Assembly: GCA_029747585.1 (NCBI GenBank)
Contig: JAPEVF010000158.1
Location: forward strand, 1 to 64,000
Reading direction: 5' to 3'
DNA: 64,000 nucleotides
Source of the DNA: Pleurotus djamor
Taxonomy: Eukaryota; Basidiomycota; Agaricomycetes; Agaricales; Pleurotaceae
The notes beneath the pieces were generated by a model. The model saw only the letters and a list, made by a program, of their open reading frames with translations, searched no databases and had not been told where the DNA came from. The translations under genes and the position numbers were made by a program. Position 1 is the stretch's first letter. Every line of letters begins with the position of its first letter. Below are positions 22,046 to 34,786 of the stretch, piece by piece.

Positions 22046-25000
22046 TCTCGCCACAGCAACAGCGCGCAATGCACGCTCATTGACCGCCCGAACACCCTCC
22101 GTCCCTGGTTCACGTGTAAATGCGCATTCCGTTGGTTCCCTTCTTTATTGTGTGTAAAGCGTGTAAAGTGGCCAGAAATTGTTGGCATGAAATCAAATCC
22201 AAAAAACCTGTTGTGACCCTTATCCTCCTTTGATCGAAATCTTGAATTTGATCGAATCTCCTACTAGGAATGATTCCTCGTCACCTCATCACTTTTTCTG
22301 ATTCTGTTCTTGGCTAGATCTGGGCAGTTCACTTTTCCTAGTGTTGCTGTCGCCCGAGGCGCACGCACGGTCGCTGTCGGTGCACGCAGTCATGCTATTG
22401 CCATTGCTACAAATGCGCTCTCACCTCACGTAGGAGGCGCAGTACGTCGCTCAATGCCACGTTGCGTCTTCGTCGCAATCACCATCGCCTCCCCGCTCCC
22501 ATTTTTCTATGGAACCAGAACATTCCCAATTCAGCTTGATTGTCCCGCCTCCCACCAATCCCGTCTTTTCGCATCAATACATTCCCAGCTGGTAATTCCA
22601 CTGCCAACCGCTCCTTGGTCGCAGGCACGTCAGACGCCCCGCGGACCGAAAGCCATAGAATGACTGATTGATCCAAACTTCTGGTCCCCGCGTTCATGTT
22701 CATTTACCCACCCGNAAAAAAATATTGACTCATGCTCGTGGAGACGGTCGAGCGTTGCCCAGGCGTGTCTTCCCTCATTGTCATTGTTGCGCCTGACTTG
22801 ATGTTACAGTATTCGCTAAATATATCCTTCGGGTCTCCGGCTATGCGCAGTGCGAAGCGTGAAAAGGGAACGTTCCTCCCATGCTTTGGATGAAAATACA
22901 CTAGCTAGTCTGAGGTGTGTTGCGATCCGAATTCTGATAAAATGGTGCATCTTTACTGATATTTCGACCTTGTTATGTCTGATCCAAATAGTGGAACTTT
23001 AGAAGTACTTCATCACCGGACCCTCATAAAAGCATGGATCCCGCGCGAGTGGATGTCGTGTCTCGACTTGACAACCCGCTTAACTGTGATCGTAGGTATG
23101 TGCATCCCGTCCCTGCATCTTCGAGCTTCATTATGCTGTTACCCCGTTAAATAGGATAACGGCATGGGCAACCCTTGCTGATCCAGGTTAAGCGTATATA
23201 CGCGAGGCTATTTGCGTCCATCCGTTATTCAGTATGCATCATGCATCATGGGGTGGGGTCTGGTGGGGTTTGGCTCGTCTTCTTCCGCTCGTATCATTCA
23301 AATTCACATTGNTTTTTTCTTTCTGATATCATGCACTTGTTAACGTTCTTCTCCGCAGGATCTTTTCCCTGCACGTAAAACGATAGAGTTATGCGATATG
23401 GTGGTGAGTATAGTCTAGATATCGGGATCGCGAACCCTTATTTCGACAACGTTCTAGTCTGGTGCCATGTGTGTCCTAGACTCCCATTGTGACTGATGAC
23501 GAGTTGGGACGTTCGCAGCCTAGTTGAGGTGTCCTGCGACGCGACGTCCATCCATTGCCCACAGCATATACCTATACTTACTATGTGGTTAGTAACGCAG
23601 TCGCATGGTACGTCGGACGTCTATCCCTTTCCTACCCTCCGCTTCCACTTACATCCCTCAGCGTTTGGATTTCGTTCTATCTCCCTGGGTCCGACTCAGT
23701 AGTGACACCGAAAATAAGGTTTCGGTGACGCCTACCCTGCTCACTATCAAGGAAGAGTATCTGAGTCCCAATGGTGATGTTTGATGTTGATGCTGTTATA
23801 ACTCATCATTCGTATGCTAGATATCGATTTTAGTGCCTATAAGTGGTGTCGCGGTTCTTTCATCAACATCAGCTCAATGAATCATTTCTGATCGGGGACA
23901 GTGCAATTGTGCGGATAACGCAACATCTGCTGCTGCATCAGAAGTATTCGTGGTTTATGATGTAAGGGGTCCCATAACCATATGTCAGCAAGTATGCGAA
24001 CTTCTCTAATCTAGGCAGTGGGCCCGGGTCAAGGTTACCTTCAGACCAGGACCGAAACCGAAGCCATTCAAACCGCAGTGTACATAGTACCTGTATGGTT
24101 CCCCGTGCCTGGCTCCTTAGGTTTCGGGAAGCATCTCCTCGCATGGGGAACCATAGAACAGCCGGATATCTCAGTTCCTCGACGTCTCCTTGAGGTCTTG
24201 ACAGACACGAGAGAAAACGTCACAAAGTTGAAGGTAAGTTCCTACGTTCATGTGCATATTTGCTCACGGAAACTCACGCATACACACGCACACGCTCGCG
24301 TAAGATGGAAGCGAAGGACTGTGAAAACATATGTATGATCGTCGGCGAACGGTCATGGTGGATGCTGGGTGGTGTGTGGTGGTGGATGGTGTATGTTCAT
24401 CAAGAATACCTCCAAACGGTAGCCCATCAAAAAACTTTTCGATGATGATGGAAGCAAGACGTCCATCATGATCAACTGAGTTGAGACCGCAGTTGAGCTT
24501 TATCCTATCAATGAGTGTGGGGGTGGATGGTCGAGCTTGAGCTTGGTGACCCATTAGGTCTTTAGGTCTTTCTCGGACTCGGGATGATAAACGTGAAGAC
24601 GTCAAAGGTCATGAGGATATCTCCAAAAAATGATGTAAGGCCTTGGATTTCCATGAGGATTCATGAACTGACGTTCAGCCGCAGATAACTTGAAGATAAC
24701 GAATGACTTTGTCCGTCGTTTGAGTCTTGTAGTCGCTAGCGAGCGGTCTCAGACGGTCATATGATGACGATCTCCACCTTACCTTGGGGTACTTCTCTGA
24801 GGTACGCGGTACACAATTCTACCGTCGGTTATCAGTTCTCTGATATTAATCCGGTAGAAGGCTCCTTATAACAGGTACATACATATATCGATCTTATGGT
24901 TATGCGGCGATATTGCGTTCGACGCTACCCGAGGTTAACCTTTGGCGACCAGCGCGAATCGTCACCTTGGCGATATGGGTTCGATCGGACTGGGTGCGCC

Positions 25001-26113
25001 GCCCATAAGTCGAAGGTGTAGGGAACAAGCCCGGCGCACTTTGGGGGTCAACCATATGAAATGAAGTCGTTCTGGTTGACTATAATCGATCATCACCATC
25101 CCTGGCGCGACCATCGAGAGGTAACAGATTGAATTTTCGCTTTGATGTCTACCACATCTGACAAGCGACCGTTCATTCAGTACATCTACCCCCTCCACGA
25201 ACCTTCGAGAAACCCAGGGTCCCGCCGAGCCACCGACAGTCAGACCGCCAGGTGGTCTATCGTACAGACTCGTGCTACAGCGCTATCATCAATTCTGCGG
25301 CGAGAAAACGGAAGCTCGGGGTGAATGGGCTTGACTGCGAGCGGTTCCCATGAGAGTCAATGTGAGTTCGATAGGAGTATCAATGGCGCGCAGCGCCGCA
25401 TAAACACGTTTGACTGATGCCAGTCTCTTAGGACCGCCAGGAACGACTGCTTGACCGGTACCGCTTGGAGCCATACCATTGTGAGCGTCAATCGCCGGGC
25501 ACAGGTTTCACTGGGTGCCGATGCAAAGAGCACGTCGGGTTAGCCTGATAGGCGAAACGAAACGAATTACCGGGGGTCTAGCGTGCGACAGTCGACTCGA
25601 CGCAGATTCCGCCTTTCAAACACCAGTGGAAACGATTATAATCGGTCTGGGGCCAATTTAGACCAAGACGATACAGTTGGCAGCGTCATATGGCCGTTGG
25701 TTTTGCCAGCTAAGCAAGGTAGTGTATCGGGGAAACATCCGTGCGGAGGGTGCTCCGATATGTTTCCGGTTCCAACATTTCGTTATAAAAGCAAGAAGTA
25801 CTGATGGTGGATGGGGGAAGTTGACTTGGAAGGTAACTAGACTTGGGACGAGGCTGGATGCACAGGTTTTAGTGGACATGAAACGTTTCATGGATGGCTA
25901 GCGCGAGTCAAGTTAGAAGTAATATCAAATTTGGGTATTTGACCCTGTTTGGTGCCTGGTCATGCGGTATATGTAGGGTGCCACGTCGACAAAATTCTCT
26001 TCCTTACGACCTCCACGTAGTCCGTCCTGCGCCCCGCAGTATCCCTTCGCCTTCCTTTAATTACCTGCCTCTCCTCCTCCACGTACCTCTAAACGTATTC
26101 CCCGACTCCCACC
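22046..26113. other. 4-kb gene-poor stretch
   Basis: No frame here shows a domain, and no consistent exon series was found on either strand. Single Ns at 22715 and 23312 adjoin homopolymers. An 8-bp hairpin (CACCGAAA/TTTCGGTG) lies at 23706-23727. The last 150 bp (CT-rich, ending CCCACC before ATG) are the likely leader of the bZIP gene. I saw no tRNA, but I did not search exhaustively. Confidence 0.45.
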
Positions 26114-27578
26114 ATGCCCGCCAAATCTTCCTCGTTTGTCGACCCTTCCTCCATTTCTCTCCCATCCCCATCACCAGAACCTACTTCAGCAACAACTTCA
26201 ACGTCAAATCTTCAATCAGCCTCAGCCTCATCATCGTCAGCTCAGCCTTCACGGAAACGACCTCGCACCGAAGTCTCATCCGAGGAGCGCAAGGAAGCTC
26301 GGGCACATCGTAACCGCATCGCTGCTCAGAATTCGAGAGACAGGCGCAAGGCCCAGTTTCACCATCTCGAGCAGCGTGTCCATGAACTCGAAGAAGAGAA
26401 CAGACTTCTTCGTGCAAGCATCGGACTCGCTTCAATATCAGCATCTGCTCACAACAACCCACCTCCTCCAAAGCAGCCCACTGCTGAAGAGTTGAGGGAG
26501 AAAGAGAACCAAGAACTCAAGGAGCGCATCAGAACTCTTGAACGGGGATGGGACGCCGTGGTAAAGGCTCTGGCAGCCCAAGGTCTCCCGACTGGTATTC
26601 CTCTTTCCGGCTTGGAGGCTTCAACATCCACGCCTAACACCCAGACCACCAGCCTTCCCACCCCCGTCTCCTTGACGCCGCCCTCTTCCTCAGCTGCCAA
26701 GTCAGCTTCACCGGCTCCTTCAACAGACAGTACAGCCTCTCCTGCCAGCCAGAATAAGCTCAAGCAGGATGCTATCACATTTCCCACCATGAAGCCTGCC
26801 CCAATCGGCTTCCCTTTGTCCCCAGCACCTTCCGATTCGTCTCTCGACTCCTTCGACATCGATATGGAGCTCGATATCTCATCGTCAACCTCTTCATCCC
26901 TCTTCGCACCATCCGAGTTCAAGGTACGTCGTATGGCATTTTTAGTGACTTCGAAAGCTTATACTTGTTCTAGACCCCCACCATCGTCCCCGTCCCCAAC
27001 GAATCCTCACAGACATCGCACGAGCAACATTTGTCCACTCGCCACCTAGCACGGGTGGCGACCACAGCCGTCGAGGCTGTGTCCCTGCAGCGGGTGGACT
27101 CTTCGCGCAAGATGCGATTTTCTGTGCAGGTCCCGTCAAGACGTACGACGCATTTGGTGCCTCTAACGAACCGGAGGTTGATGACGCAACCATGGAGACT
27201 TTGTTTAGGGAGATCCTCGCGGCGAGCCCCAGCTTGCCGTCGAAGAGTCTGCCTGATACCGTCGAAGGTGGTGCAGTATCCGGACTGCCCGCCTCGACGT
27301 CGGAAGTGACACTCCCCGATCTCCTCGCGGGTGCTGGGGCTGGAGGGAGTGAGGGTTTGGTTGGGAGCACGCTTGTGGGATTGAGTGAGTCGACTGGACT
27401 GTTGAATGCCCCCGAAGTCGATGTGGGGACCTCTGTGATGGCTACTGCCCTCTACGATTGGGCAGCCGATGCCGAGATGAAGAAGCTTTTGGATATGTTG
27501 CCTGGAATGGAAGGAGTTGGGGATGTCGCATCTTGGGATCCGTCAATGCTCTCCGCCGTCAACACAATCGGCGTGTAA
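26114..27578 (+). CDS. HAC1: HAC1/XBP1-class bZIP transcription factor of the unfolded protein response
   Basis: Nuclear activator of ER-stress genes. Exon 1 (26114-26923, 270 codons) has a Ser-rich N-terminus and the bZIP: RKRPRTEVSSEERKEARAHR, then the basic signature NRIAAQNSR at residues 67-75 and a leucine zipper to about residue 100. A conventional intron lies at 26924-26973. Unspliced, the frame then ends at TGA 27307-27309 (381 aa). Removing a further 38 nt (27050-27087) shifts into the long downstream frame (LFAQDAIFCAGPVKTYDAF, then METLFREILAAS, then DWAADAEMKKLLDMLPGM) and gives 458 aa ending at 27578. This is the behaviour of fungal HAC1, Cib1 and Hxl1, whose mRNAs are cut by Ire1. 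The family assignment is strong; the exact cut sites are inferred. Confidence 0.87.
27039..27094 (+). promoter_or_regulatory. Putative Ire1 unconventional intron and its hairpins
   Basis: A perfect 8-bp stem TCGCCACC/GGTGGCGA (27039-27061) closes a 7-nt loop UAGCACG, with the proposed cut after G27049. A second perfect 7-bp hairpin, CACAGCC/GGCTGTG (27063-27081), lies inside the proposed intron. The 3' loop CUGCAGC (27085-27091) matches the CNG/CNGC Ire1 consensus, with the cut after G27087, but its stem is short. The 38-nt length (3n+2) links the bZIP frame to the activation-domain frame. The 5' loop departs from consensus (U instead of C at loop position 1). Confidence 0.7.
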
Positions 27579-29210
27579 ACGAGAGCTTGATGCTCGATGT
27601 CCGCCCGGACAACCCCTCTCCCAGAAAGTCGGCGGTGATGGTACGCTTGTCAACACATAGAAACACGGCCTGATCATTTTCCTCAACCCGACCTTCGCCC
27701 ATCCTCCTCGCCCTTCAACCCGTTTAAGGGCTGTAAAATAGCAACTATCTTGCATACACTCTCAAAACAAATCGGCTGGCTCCTCGGATTGTACCATCAT
27801 ACATTTCCTCATCTTCTCTCTATCGACTTGGGTTTTTCTATCGCTACTTCACGGTCTTATTTCCTTTGACTCTTAATCTCCTTTTCCCTCTCAATTATTA
27901 TCATTTATTCTCTCTTGGACTCTTGATACCCGCATCCCATTTTCTGCAAGGACTCCCTGTTGCTCATTTTTGGCTATCTTCCTTCGTACTATATCCTACC
28001 TACCAGCATCTCCTCTCCAGCCGTGTCAATGGCTTTTCACTTTGCCGTTGTTGGCATTCCTTCTCTCCATTCGCTCCCAGTTACTTCCTCTCCCGCACTC
28101 TCTACTCGGCTCGCTACACCCTCGATCTACGCTCATTTACTTTCAACTCTACTCCGACGCCTGCTCCTGCGGCCGTTCCATTGCTTTGTGTATCTTCTAC
28201 ACTCCGACTACGCCTTCTCCCCTCTTTTGGGTTTGATGAAGGCGGTTGGTGTTGTTAGAGTGCATGTTGGCGTGGGATGGACGTGGTGAGCGCTTGGAGG
28301 GATTGGAGGTGGTGTGTCGTTGGAGACAAGGGAAGAGTGGGTTGATGTGGGGTGTGTTTGGGTGGGTGGTTTCGGGGTTGTGATGGATGAGAAGGTTTAT
28401 TTACTTGGTTACGTAGAGTTACAATTGGAAGGATGTTGGATTACTCTGGTAGGGTAGACGTTAGGTTGTTTCTTGAATATGAGCCTCAGTTTTCCTTGCA
28501 CAACTTCGACGGCGAGCGCTGTGAACTGAACAACTCCAGTCTCTGGGAGGCCTCGTGAGCGCTCTGAGTCGCGGGCTCACGCGCGTGAGTTGCTCCAACC
28601 ACGATGTCACCTTCATGCTTCGCTCAACAACCATTGTTCACACTCAATCTGTCCAACAATCACCCCTGTACCATGAAAATTGCTTTCAATCTTCATGAAG
28701 ATCACTAACTGTCGACGAAACGATGAAATATTGCCAAAAATGTTCTGCATTAACTTCGCCGTTCCTTTCCACTATGGCACTATCTTCGCTCCAACGCTAC
28801 AACCCGCATGGTTCCCAGCTTCTCGAACCTCTCTTCACTGCCTGTCGTGCTCCCCGTGGCTGGAACTAGGACGACGTTCTCCAGCGAAAGATAGCTCCGA
28901 ATGCAACCGCGTGTGGGGGAAGAGAATGGAATCGTTAATGGTTTGGATAGGCTCTTCGATTGATATCCTCAGAGTATGTAGGCCGGAACTCGAGAACATC
29001 GGGGTTCGACAGGCTATCAAACTCAAGTTTCAAGCATAACACTGGCATTGTGTCACACCGACGGTGTGCATCCTTTCAATATCGAGCTTAAATTTTATCC
29101 ATTCCGTATGCGTGTCCCGGTATCGCCGCATTCTTCAGTCTTCTGTGTTCCCCACTCTTGCTTATAAGTGAGAGTGGAGTGGACGGACGCGATATTTCCT
29201 GGCAGTCCTG
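27579..29210. other. Gene-poor stretch with strong pyrimidine skew
   Basis: From about 27690 to 28220 the plus strand is dominated by C and T, then 28220-28440 becomes G/T-rich. No supported gene is present. Sequence at about 28800-29040 resembles the 5' flanks of the next three membrane-protein genes, so it is the duplicated promoter region of the array. Confidence 0.45.
29163..29170 (+). promoter_or_regulatory. TATA-like box TATAAGTG, array gene A
   Basis: TATAAGTG lies 41 bp upstream of the ATG at 29211. The same box recurs before the third and fourth array genes (32860-32867, 34734-34741), with a weaker version before the second. Confidence 0.55.
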
Positions 29211-30690
29211 ATGTCCGAATTCGACGAACGTCTACCAACTCCCGAAGAATTGTCTCTTGAATATGTACCTCAAGTTGTGGCGTTCATGATGAGCTGCATC
29301 GTCTACGGTGAGCGATTTTATGGGTGCAGGAACGACTGGATAACGTCAAACCCGACTCCAGGCTTATACGTTCCAATGTTTTCTTGCTCTCTTCACGCCT
29401 TGCACGATACGCCTAATCAGCGAGTACTGTTTGTGGCATCCATCCTTTTGTATGTGATGCTTACTGCGGTGAGTTGCCTACTCCCTTTTACCGCAAGGTT
29501 GGTCGCATAACTTCATTGACGAGTATTTACTTAGAGCTTTATTCTTGGGATATTCACTTCGTATACCAACCTTGGCCTTTCTTCGCGACCTCCATCCATG
29601 GACTACCTGGGTGCTCGCTTGGCCCAATCTTTCCTGTTCGTCGGCGCTGTGGTCACAGCGGATGGAGTATTCGTATGTTCTTCTTGATGCTTTACTGGCA
29701 TGTCCGTATCTGACTGCTGACCTGACTGTTCACCAGACATATCGCCTCTTCCATGTCTGGGGCCGAAAATGGTGGCCCATCATCCTTCCTGTCGTTTTGA
29801 TACTTGCCATTCCTGGTATGTTTCTCGACGATGTCATTCTATTGAATTGGTTCTCAAGATCTCTCAGCTGCTATCTTCCAACTGTCCGTCGACACTGAGA
29901 GCATGGCCCAGATGTATTTCTATGATTCTGCACCATTCATCTCCTTAGTGTGAGTACAGCATCGTACTTTACCTGGTAAATTGTGACGTTCATCCGTCTT
30001 CAGGACAAACCTATACATTACCGGAAAGTTATCGTGACCCATTGACCCCATCAATGTATTGACTTCATATCAGGTATGATATCCTTTAAAATATGGCAAA
30101 ACAACCGCAGAATGCACCTCTTGGGACGACCAGGGATTACCGTGAGTTCCTCCATGACACATACCGAATTGATTGGACATCGGTGAATTCCTGTGTTGCC
30201 CCCAAGGCGATCATCAAATTACTCCTTGAATCTGCAGGAATATATACGTCCGTTATCAAAATCCAATCACGATGCAGCACATTCCACTCACCTCGGAGCT
30301 CTAGAGTATTCTCTGCGTTTGCCGCTGTACTTGGCTTTGTCCCCACATCCTCTATCTTTTTTGAGACTCTTTTGGTTGTTTCGCGACAGGTGGTCAGTCA
30401 TTTACCCTCTCTATATATCGCATAATCCATATACGATGCGCCGGTCGGAATAGATTTCACCAGTTCTGGTAGATAACAGTTTGGTGACTCCCTCCTTTGC
30501 TCATCTGCTTTTTCCTCAGGGCATCGCTTACTCACTTATGATCATCCTCGTCGCTCGTGAGCGTTCGAAAGACCTCAGATCCTCCGAAATGACCTCACTC
30601 AATTTTCGTGCGGATCACGCCCTACAAGATCTGGAAACCAAGACTTCGGGCTCTGAAGAGGACACGCGTCATGAGTCGGTAGTATGGTAA
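29211..30690 (+). CDS. Multi-pass membrane protein, tandem array gene A
   Basis: First of four paralogues of an uncharacterised basidiomycete family with about seven membrane segments. Exon 1 (29211-29307) encodes a short polar N-terminus and VVAFMMSCIVYG. Exon 2 (29362-29468) encodes LYVPMFSCSLHAL with a short deletion before NQRVLFVASILLYV. Exon 3 ends in FVGAVVTADGVF. Exon 4 carries the family hallmark TYRLFHVWGRKWWPIILPV. Later exons encode MISFKIWQNNR, then GIAYSLMIILVAR and a polar tail. The frame is open across introns as far as I could follow, so it is probably functional. The function is unknown; no receptor or transporter motif is recognised. Confidence 0.65.
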
Positions 30691-31312
30691 TTGGTTGAAA
30701 CCTCCTCCGTCAGTTCATGCATACTAATTAGCACCTGCAGAACTTTATGGAGGTACAGACATGTCCTGGAGAACGACCAAGGGCACGGACGCGTTCCAAC
30801 CATAGGAGCACTCTATTTTTAGTAGTTCTACTAAGCGGAGTCTCGCTCGAGCTTTCACCTCCCCGTACAGTAATAGAGGTTGCTTTCCACCCTGATCGTC
30901 TCAAACGCTCGCGGAGTGGTCATCGAGCCATCATCATAAACGGAACGTCCCGCGCAATTCTGCTGGCCCCACAGGTATCACAAACCACATTGGTTCTTAA
31001 CTCGAATCTGCCCTTGCCTGCCGTACCTCCCGTGGTTGGGACTGACATGTCCTCCGGGGAGATATGCTCCGAATGAACGACGTCGGGTAGAGGAGAATCT
31101 AGTCGTCAATGATGTAGATCAAGAATCAAAGATTGCGGTCAAGTTCAAGCATGTAAACTGCTCTCCGTAGTCTTTTTCGAGGTTAATGAGCTTATAGGAC
31201 CGCATGCTCTCTTTTCCTGGCACCGACATCGGCTTCCCCATTCACCACCCTTCCCAGCATATATTAGTGGAGACGAAGTGCTGTCGCAATCCAACAACCT
31301 GAGGCCTCCCCT

Positions 31313-32423
31313 ATGTCTGAATCCGACGACTTCCCCAGTGAAACCACCGTTTTACCGTTACCCAGTTCATCTCTGATGCCCATTTGGTTTCCCGAGATGG
31401 ACCGCGAACGCGAACTATTGAAGCCCTTTGTCGCGGCGGCCTTCATGAATTGCATCGCCTACGGTATGTGTCTTGGACGACCCAGAAACCGCACAAATAT
31501 AACCACCATCGATCATCTCAGGCATATACGTCCCAATGTTTTGCTGGTCTCTTCACGCGCTTTTCTTCGCGATGAAGAATTCGCCCAACCGGCGGGCACT
31601 CTTATGGATATCCACCATCCTATTTGTGCTCTGTACCGCGGTGGGCCCTTCCATTTCGATTCGTGGCAGATTTTTACAATGATAGCAAGCGTCTCTGTTC
31701 AACAATTTGAAGATTCTACTCCTCATGCTCTGGCGTCCTATGGACCTTATCTTTATTGGGCCACTCAGAATCCTCTACTATATCCCGCCGTTCGTGTACA
31801 CGGGTGTCGTGTACACATCAGATGGAGTATTCGTGAGTTCATTTTGCTTCCTCGCCTCATATACACTCAATGGCATCACAAGACATATCGCCTCTTCCAT
31901 GTATGGGGCCGACAATGGTGGGTCATAATATTTCCTATGATCTCTATGCTTGTCGCACCTGGTACGTTCCCAACGCTAAAATCCCACCCATCTAATTCCA
32001 TCCCTGTAGTTTTCTGTGTAACTATGGTAATAACCCAATTCATGATCCCGTATAAGGGACTCGAACTACTTGTGCCCCTCGACTCATTCGTGTGAGCCCT
32101 GTGTATCGTACTCCTTATTTTGCCGTTCACTTTTTAATTTGAACTCGTTGCTTCAGGACAAATCTATACATAACCAGCAAGTTTCTTCCGGCTATGCAAT
32201 TTATTAACGCATTCACCAGAGCGCAGGCATGATTTCCTTCAAAATCTGGCAAAATAATCGTAATATACGACACCTAGGAAGTTCGCAACTTCGTAGCTCC
32301 CCTGAACCTCCTCATGCGGACAGGGATACAGACTCCGGTACTCAGGGTCAACTTTCCCGGACCCTTGGATCACTCGGGTTTCCCCACAACGTTCATGTTT
32401 ACGCTCAGAACGCTAAGTTATGA
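31313..32423 (+). pseudogene. Multi-pass membrane protein, tandem array gene B, 3'-truncated
   Basis: Paralogue of the gene at 29211. Its start is MSESDDFPSETT, with a longer polar N-terminus. Exon 2 is IYVPMFCWSLHALFFAMKNS and exon 3 ends TGVVYTSDGVF. Exon 4 is TYRLFHVWGRQWW. A late exon MISFKIWQNNRN runs into unrelated sequence and stops at about 32423. The final exon present in its siblings (GIAYSLMI and a polar tail) is missing, so the last membrane segment is lost. It could still encode a shortened protein. Confidence 0.55.
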
Positions 32424-32857
32424 ATACAGTTCAAAATCCTTTTCACAAGCGCTCACGAATGTTCGTTACACGGGCAGTTGCTAGTTGGTTTCAACTTTCC
32501 CACTCTCTGGCCTTGCTGGCCCCAAAGCTCATCCGTCGACTGGTCGTTGGCTCACTTGGAGCATGGACGTTTGAACTTCTACGCTTCCTTGCTTCTTCAA
32601 AGTTGCATAGTTTTCTATAGTTCTCTCCTTCGGTGGCCGAAACAGGGACATGCTCGGGGAAGGTATCGTTCCGAATACATGCACAGCATCGGGGGAAAGA
32701 GGATGCAATTGTCAACTTAAGTATGTGGATCAGCATCGAGCATCAAACTATCATACTCAAGCACACACTCAGTTACGCCTACGTCACTCCGGCTTCGAGC
32801 AGAATAGCATGCATACGTCCCGACATCGCCACTTTTTCCCTGCATTCCCCACTAATG

Positions 32858-32867
32858 TATATAAGTG
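32858..32867 (+). promoter_or_regulatory. TATA-like box TATATAAGTG, array gene C
   Basis: It lies 44 bp upstream of the ATG at 32911 and matches the box of gene A. Confidence 0.55.
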
Positions 32868-32910
32868 GGGTTGGGTGGATGCGAGACTTACAAGCTTAAG
32901 CACCCTCACA

Positions 32911-34327
32911 ATGTCCGATAACGGAATGACACCGGCCATGTGGTCCTCTGTGTTTGCGTATGAAATTCCAGCATTTATCATGAGTTGCATCGTCTACGGT
33001 GAGTAATGCCTTTAGCTAAGCCTGGACGACTAAGTAATCTTCCAGTCATTATCTAAATAATTCCAGGCCTATATGCTCCGATGTTTTGTTCATGTGTTCA
33101 TACACTGGTTTCCATCATGAAGGATGCACCAAACAGGCGGGTGCTCCTGTGGATATCCATCATTTTGAATGTGATCATCACCATAGTGAGCTATCCCTGT
33201 TCAAGTTGATTTCGACAACTCATGTGCATGATTTCCCGACGACTCCGAACATGTTCAGCAATTCATCTCTCAAGTATTCGAGATGCGCAAGTCCCTTGGT
33301 CTTCCTTTACTAGGGTTTCCGGGCAATACCAACTCTTTAAGTTGGATCATGACTCTCTCGTACCCCTGTGCCGTGGTCTTTGCGGATGGGGCTTTTGTAC
33401 GTCCCTCAACATTCTTCCCCCCCCAGTACGTGTGCTAAAGCATCTCATCAGACTTATCGCCTCTTCCATGTGTGGGGTCGAAAATGGTGGCCCATCATCG
33501 TCCCTGTGAGTTCGATGATCGTCATGATTGGTATGTCTCCTGCGGGCATATGTATTATTTGACCTATAATATCTCATGAAATACTTAGCCATCATTGCGT
33601 CGGTGTACTTTACACATGAATTTGTCATGAATGACTCTGCTTTTATACCATTGACCTCGTTTGGGTGAGTGCCCCACAATATATCCCCCAAACACGTACT
33701 CACTCCTTGAGCTCGTGCCTTCAGGACAAATCTATACATCACTGGCATGATCTCCTTCAAAATTTGGCAAAGCAATCGCAACATGCGACTCTTGGGCCAA
33801 TCAGGGTCAACCGTAAGTGCCTCCCTGAATTCTAACCAAGAACATTCTTACGTGGGCCCCCAGTCGGTTATTTCTATCCTCCTCGAGAGTGCTGGAATAT
33901 ATACGTCGGTGGTCAAAATTCCGGTGCACTACGCGTAACTCACCCGGGAAGTCTAGGGTATACTCTGGTTTCACCGCCGTGCTTGCATGTTTCTTGTGGT
34001 ACCAATCTTGGCCCACTCGGACTTTCATGGTCCTCTATCTTGGTTCGCAACAGACGGTCTGTATTTTGCCTTGTCGCCACTTTACTTTGCAACTTATTAT
34101 CATATAGGTCACATTCGTGCTAGTACGTAGTTCCTCAGTTGCTGTTCTTGACTCATGTGCTCTTATTCCAGGGAATTGCCTACTCACTCATGATCATCCT
34201 CGTCGCTCATGGGCGTTTGAGAGGTGTCAGATCCACCACCACGACCTCACTCAACCTTCGCATCGAGCGTGCTTTGCAAGATGAGGAGGCCAGGGCTTCG
34301 AATTATAACGAAAACAGTGTTTTTTGA
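32911..34327 (+). CDS. Multi-pass membrane protein, tandem array gene C
   Basis: Third paralogue. Exon 1 is MSDNGMTPAMWSS then AFIMSCIVYG. Exon 2 is LYAPMFCSCVHTLVSIMKDA then NRRVLLWISIILNV. Exon 3 is open and ends VVFADGAF. Exon 4 is TYRLFHVWGRKWWPIIVPV. Later exons encode TNLYITGMISFKIWQSNR and the last segment GIAYSLMIILVAH with a polar tail to 34327. Unlike A, B and D, the exon encoding TNLYITGMISF is not interrupted by an extra intron. It is probably functional. The function is unknown. Confidence 0.65.
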
Positions 34328-34733
34328 TTTCGTAGCGAGGTAAGTGACTGGTTAGAAGCATTCCCCTCCTTTCCTACTTGTTAATTAGAACCAGTAGAGC
34401 TTCAAAAGAGTAAAATGATACCTAAGAGGACGACCGCTTACACGGACTTGAAATCTACGCTATCATCCGATTAATTTTACGCTATTTTTGGTCTGCGAAG
34501 CACCCCCTCCTCGTGGCATAGCCATGTCTTCCTTTCGGCTATTTAGACCTCCGTGTTGTGTCGGGAAAGCAATGCGATATCATTGATGTGGATCAGGATC
34601 GAGGATTAAGCTCAAGTTTCGAATGCGAACGGCTATCTCTCGGCTTTCTCGAGAAGGTACAAACCAGCATGCTCCATGCTCACCACCCCGGTATCGACGT
34701 TTGCTTTACCATGATCCAGGCTCTTCGGCTCAG

Positions 34734-34741
34734 TATAAGTG
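34734..34741 (+). promoter_or_regulatory. TATA-like box TATAAGTG, array gene D
   Basis: TATAAGTG lies 46 bp upstream of the ATG at 34787. It is the same word as in genes A and C. Confidence 0.5.
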
Positions 34742-34786
34742 TCGGAGAGAATGGTGTACTAACCTGTCCCGACTTAAGCATTCTCA

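Noticed and set aside
23706..23727. 8-bp perfect hairpin CACCGAAA/TTTCGGTG
   Set aside because: A short isolated hairpin is expected by chance at this scale; no flanking gene for it to regulate.
24018..24338. Possible small gene in the 22-26 kb stretch (MGPGQGYLQ...)
   Set aside because: Isolated frame without splice partners, domains or promoter signal.
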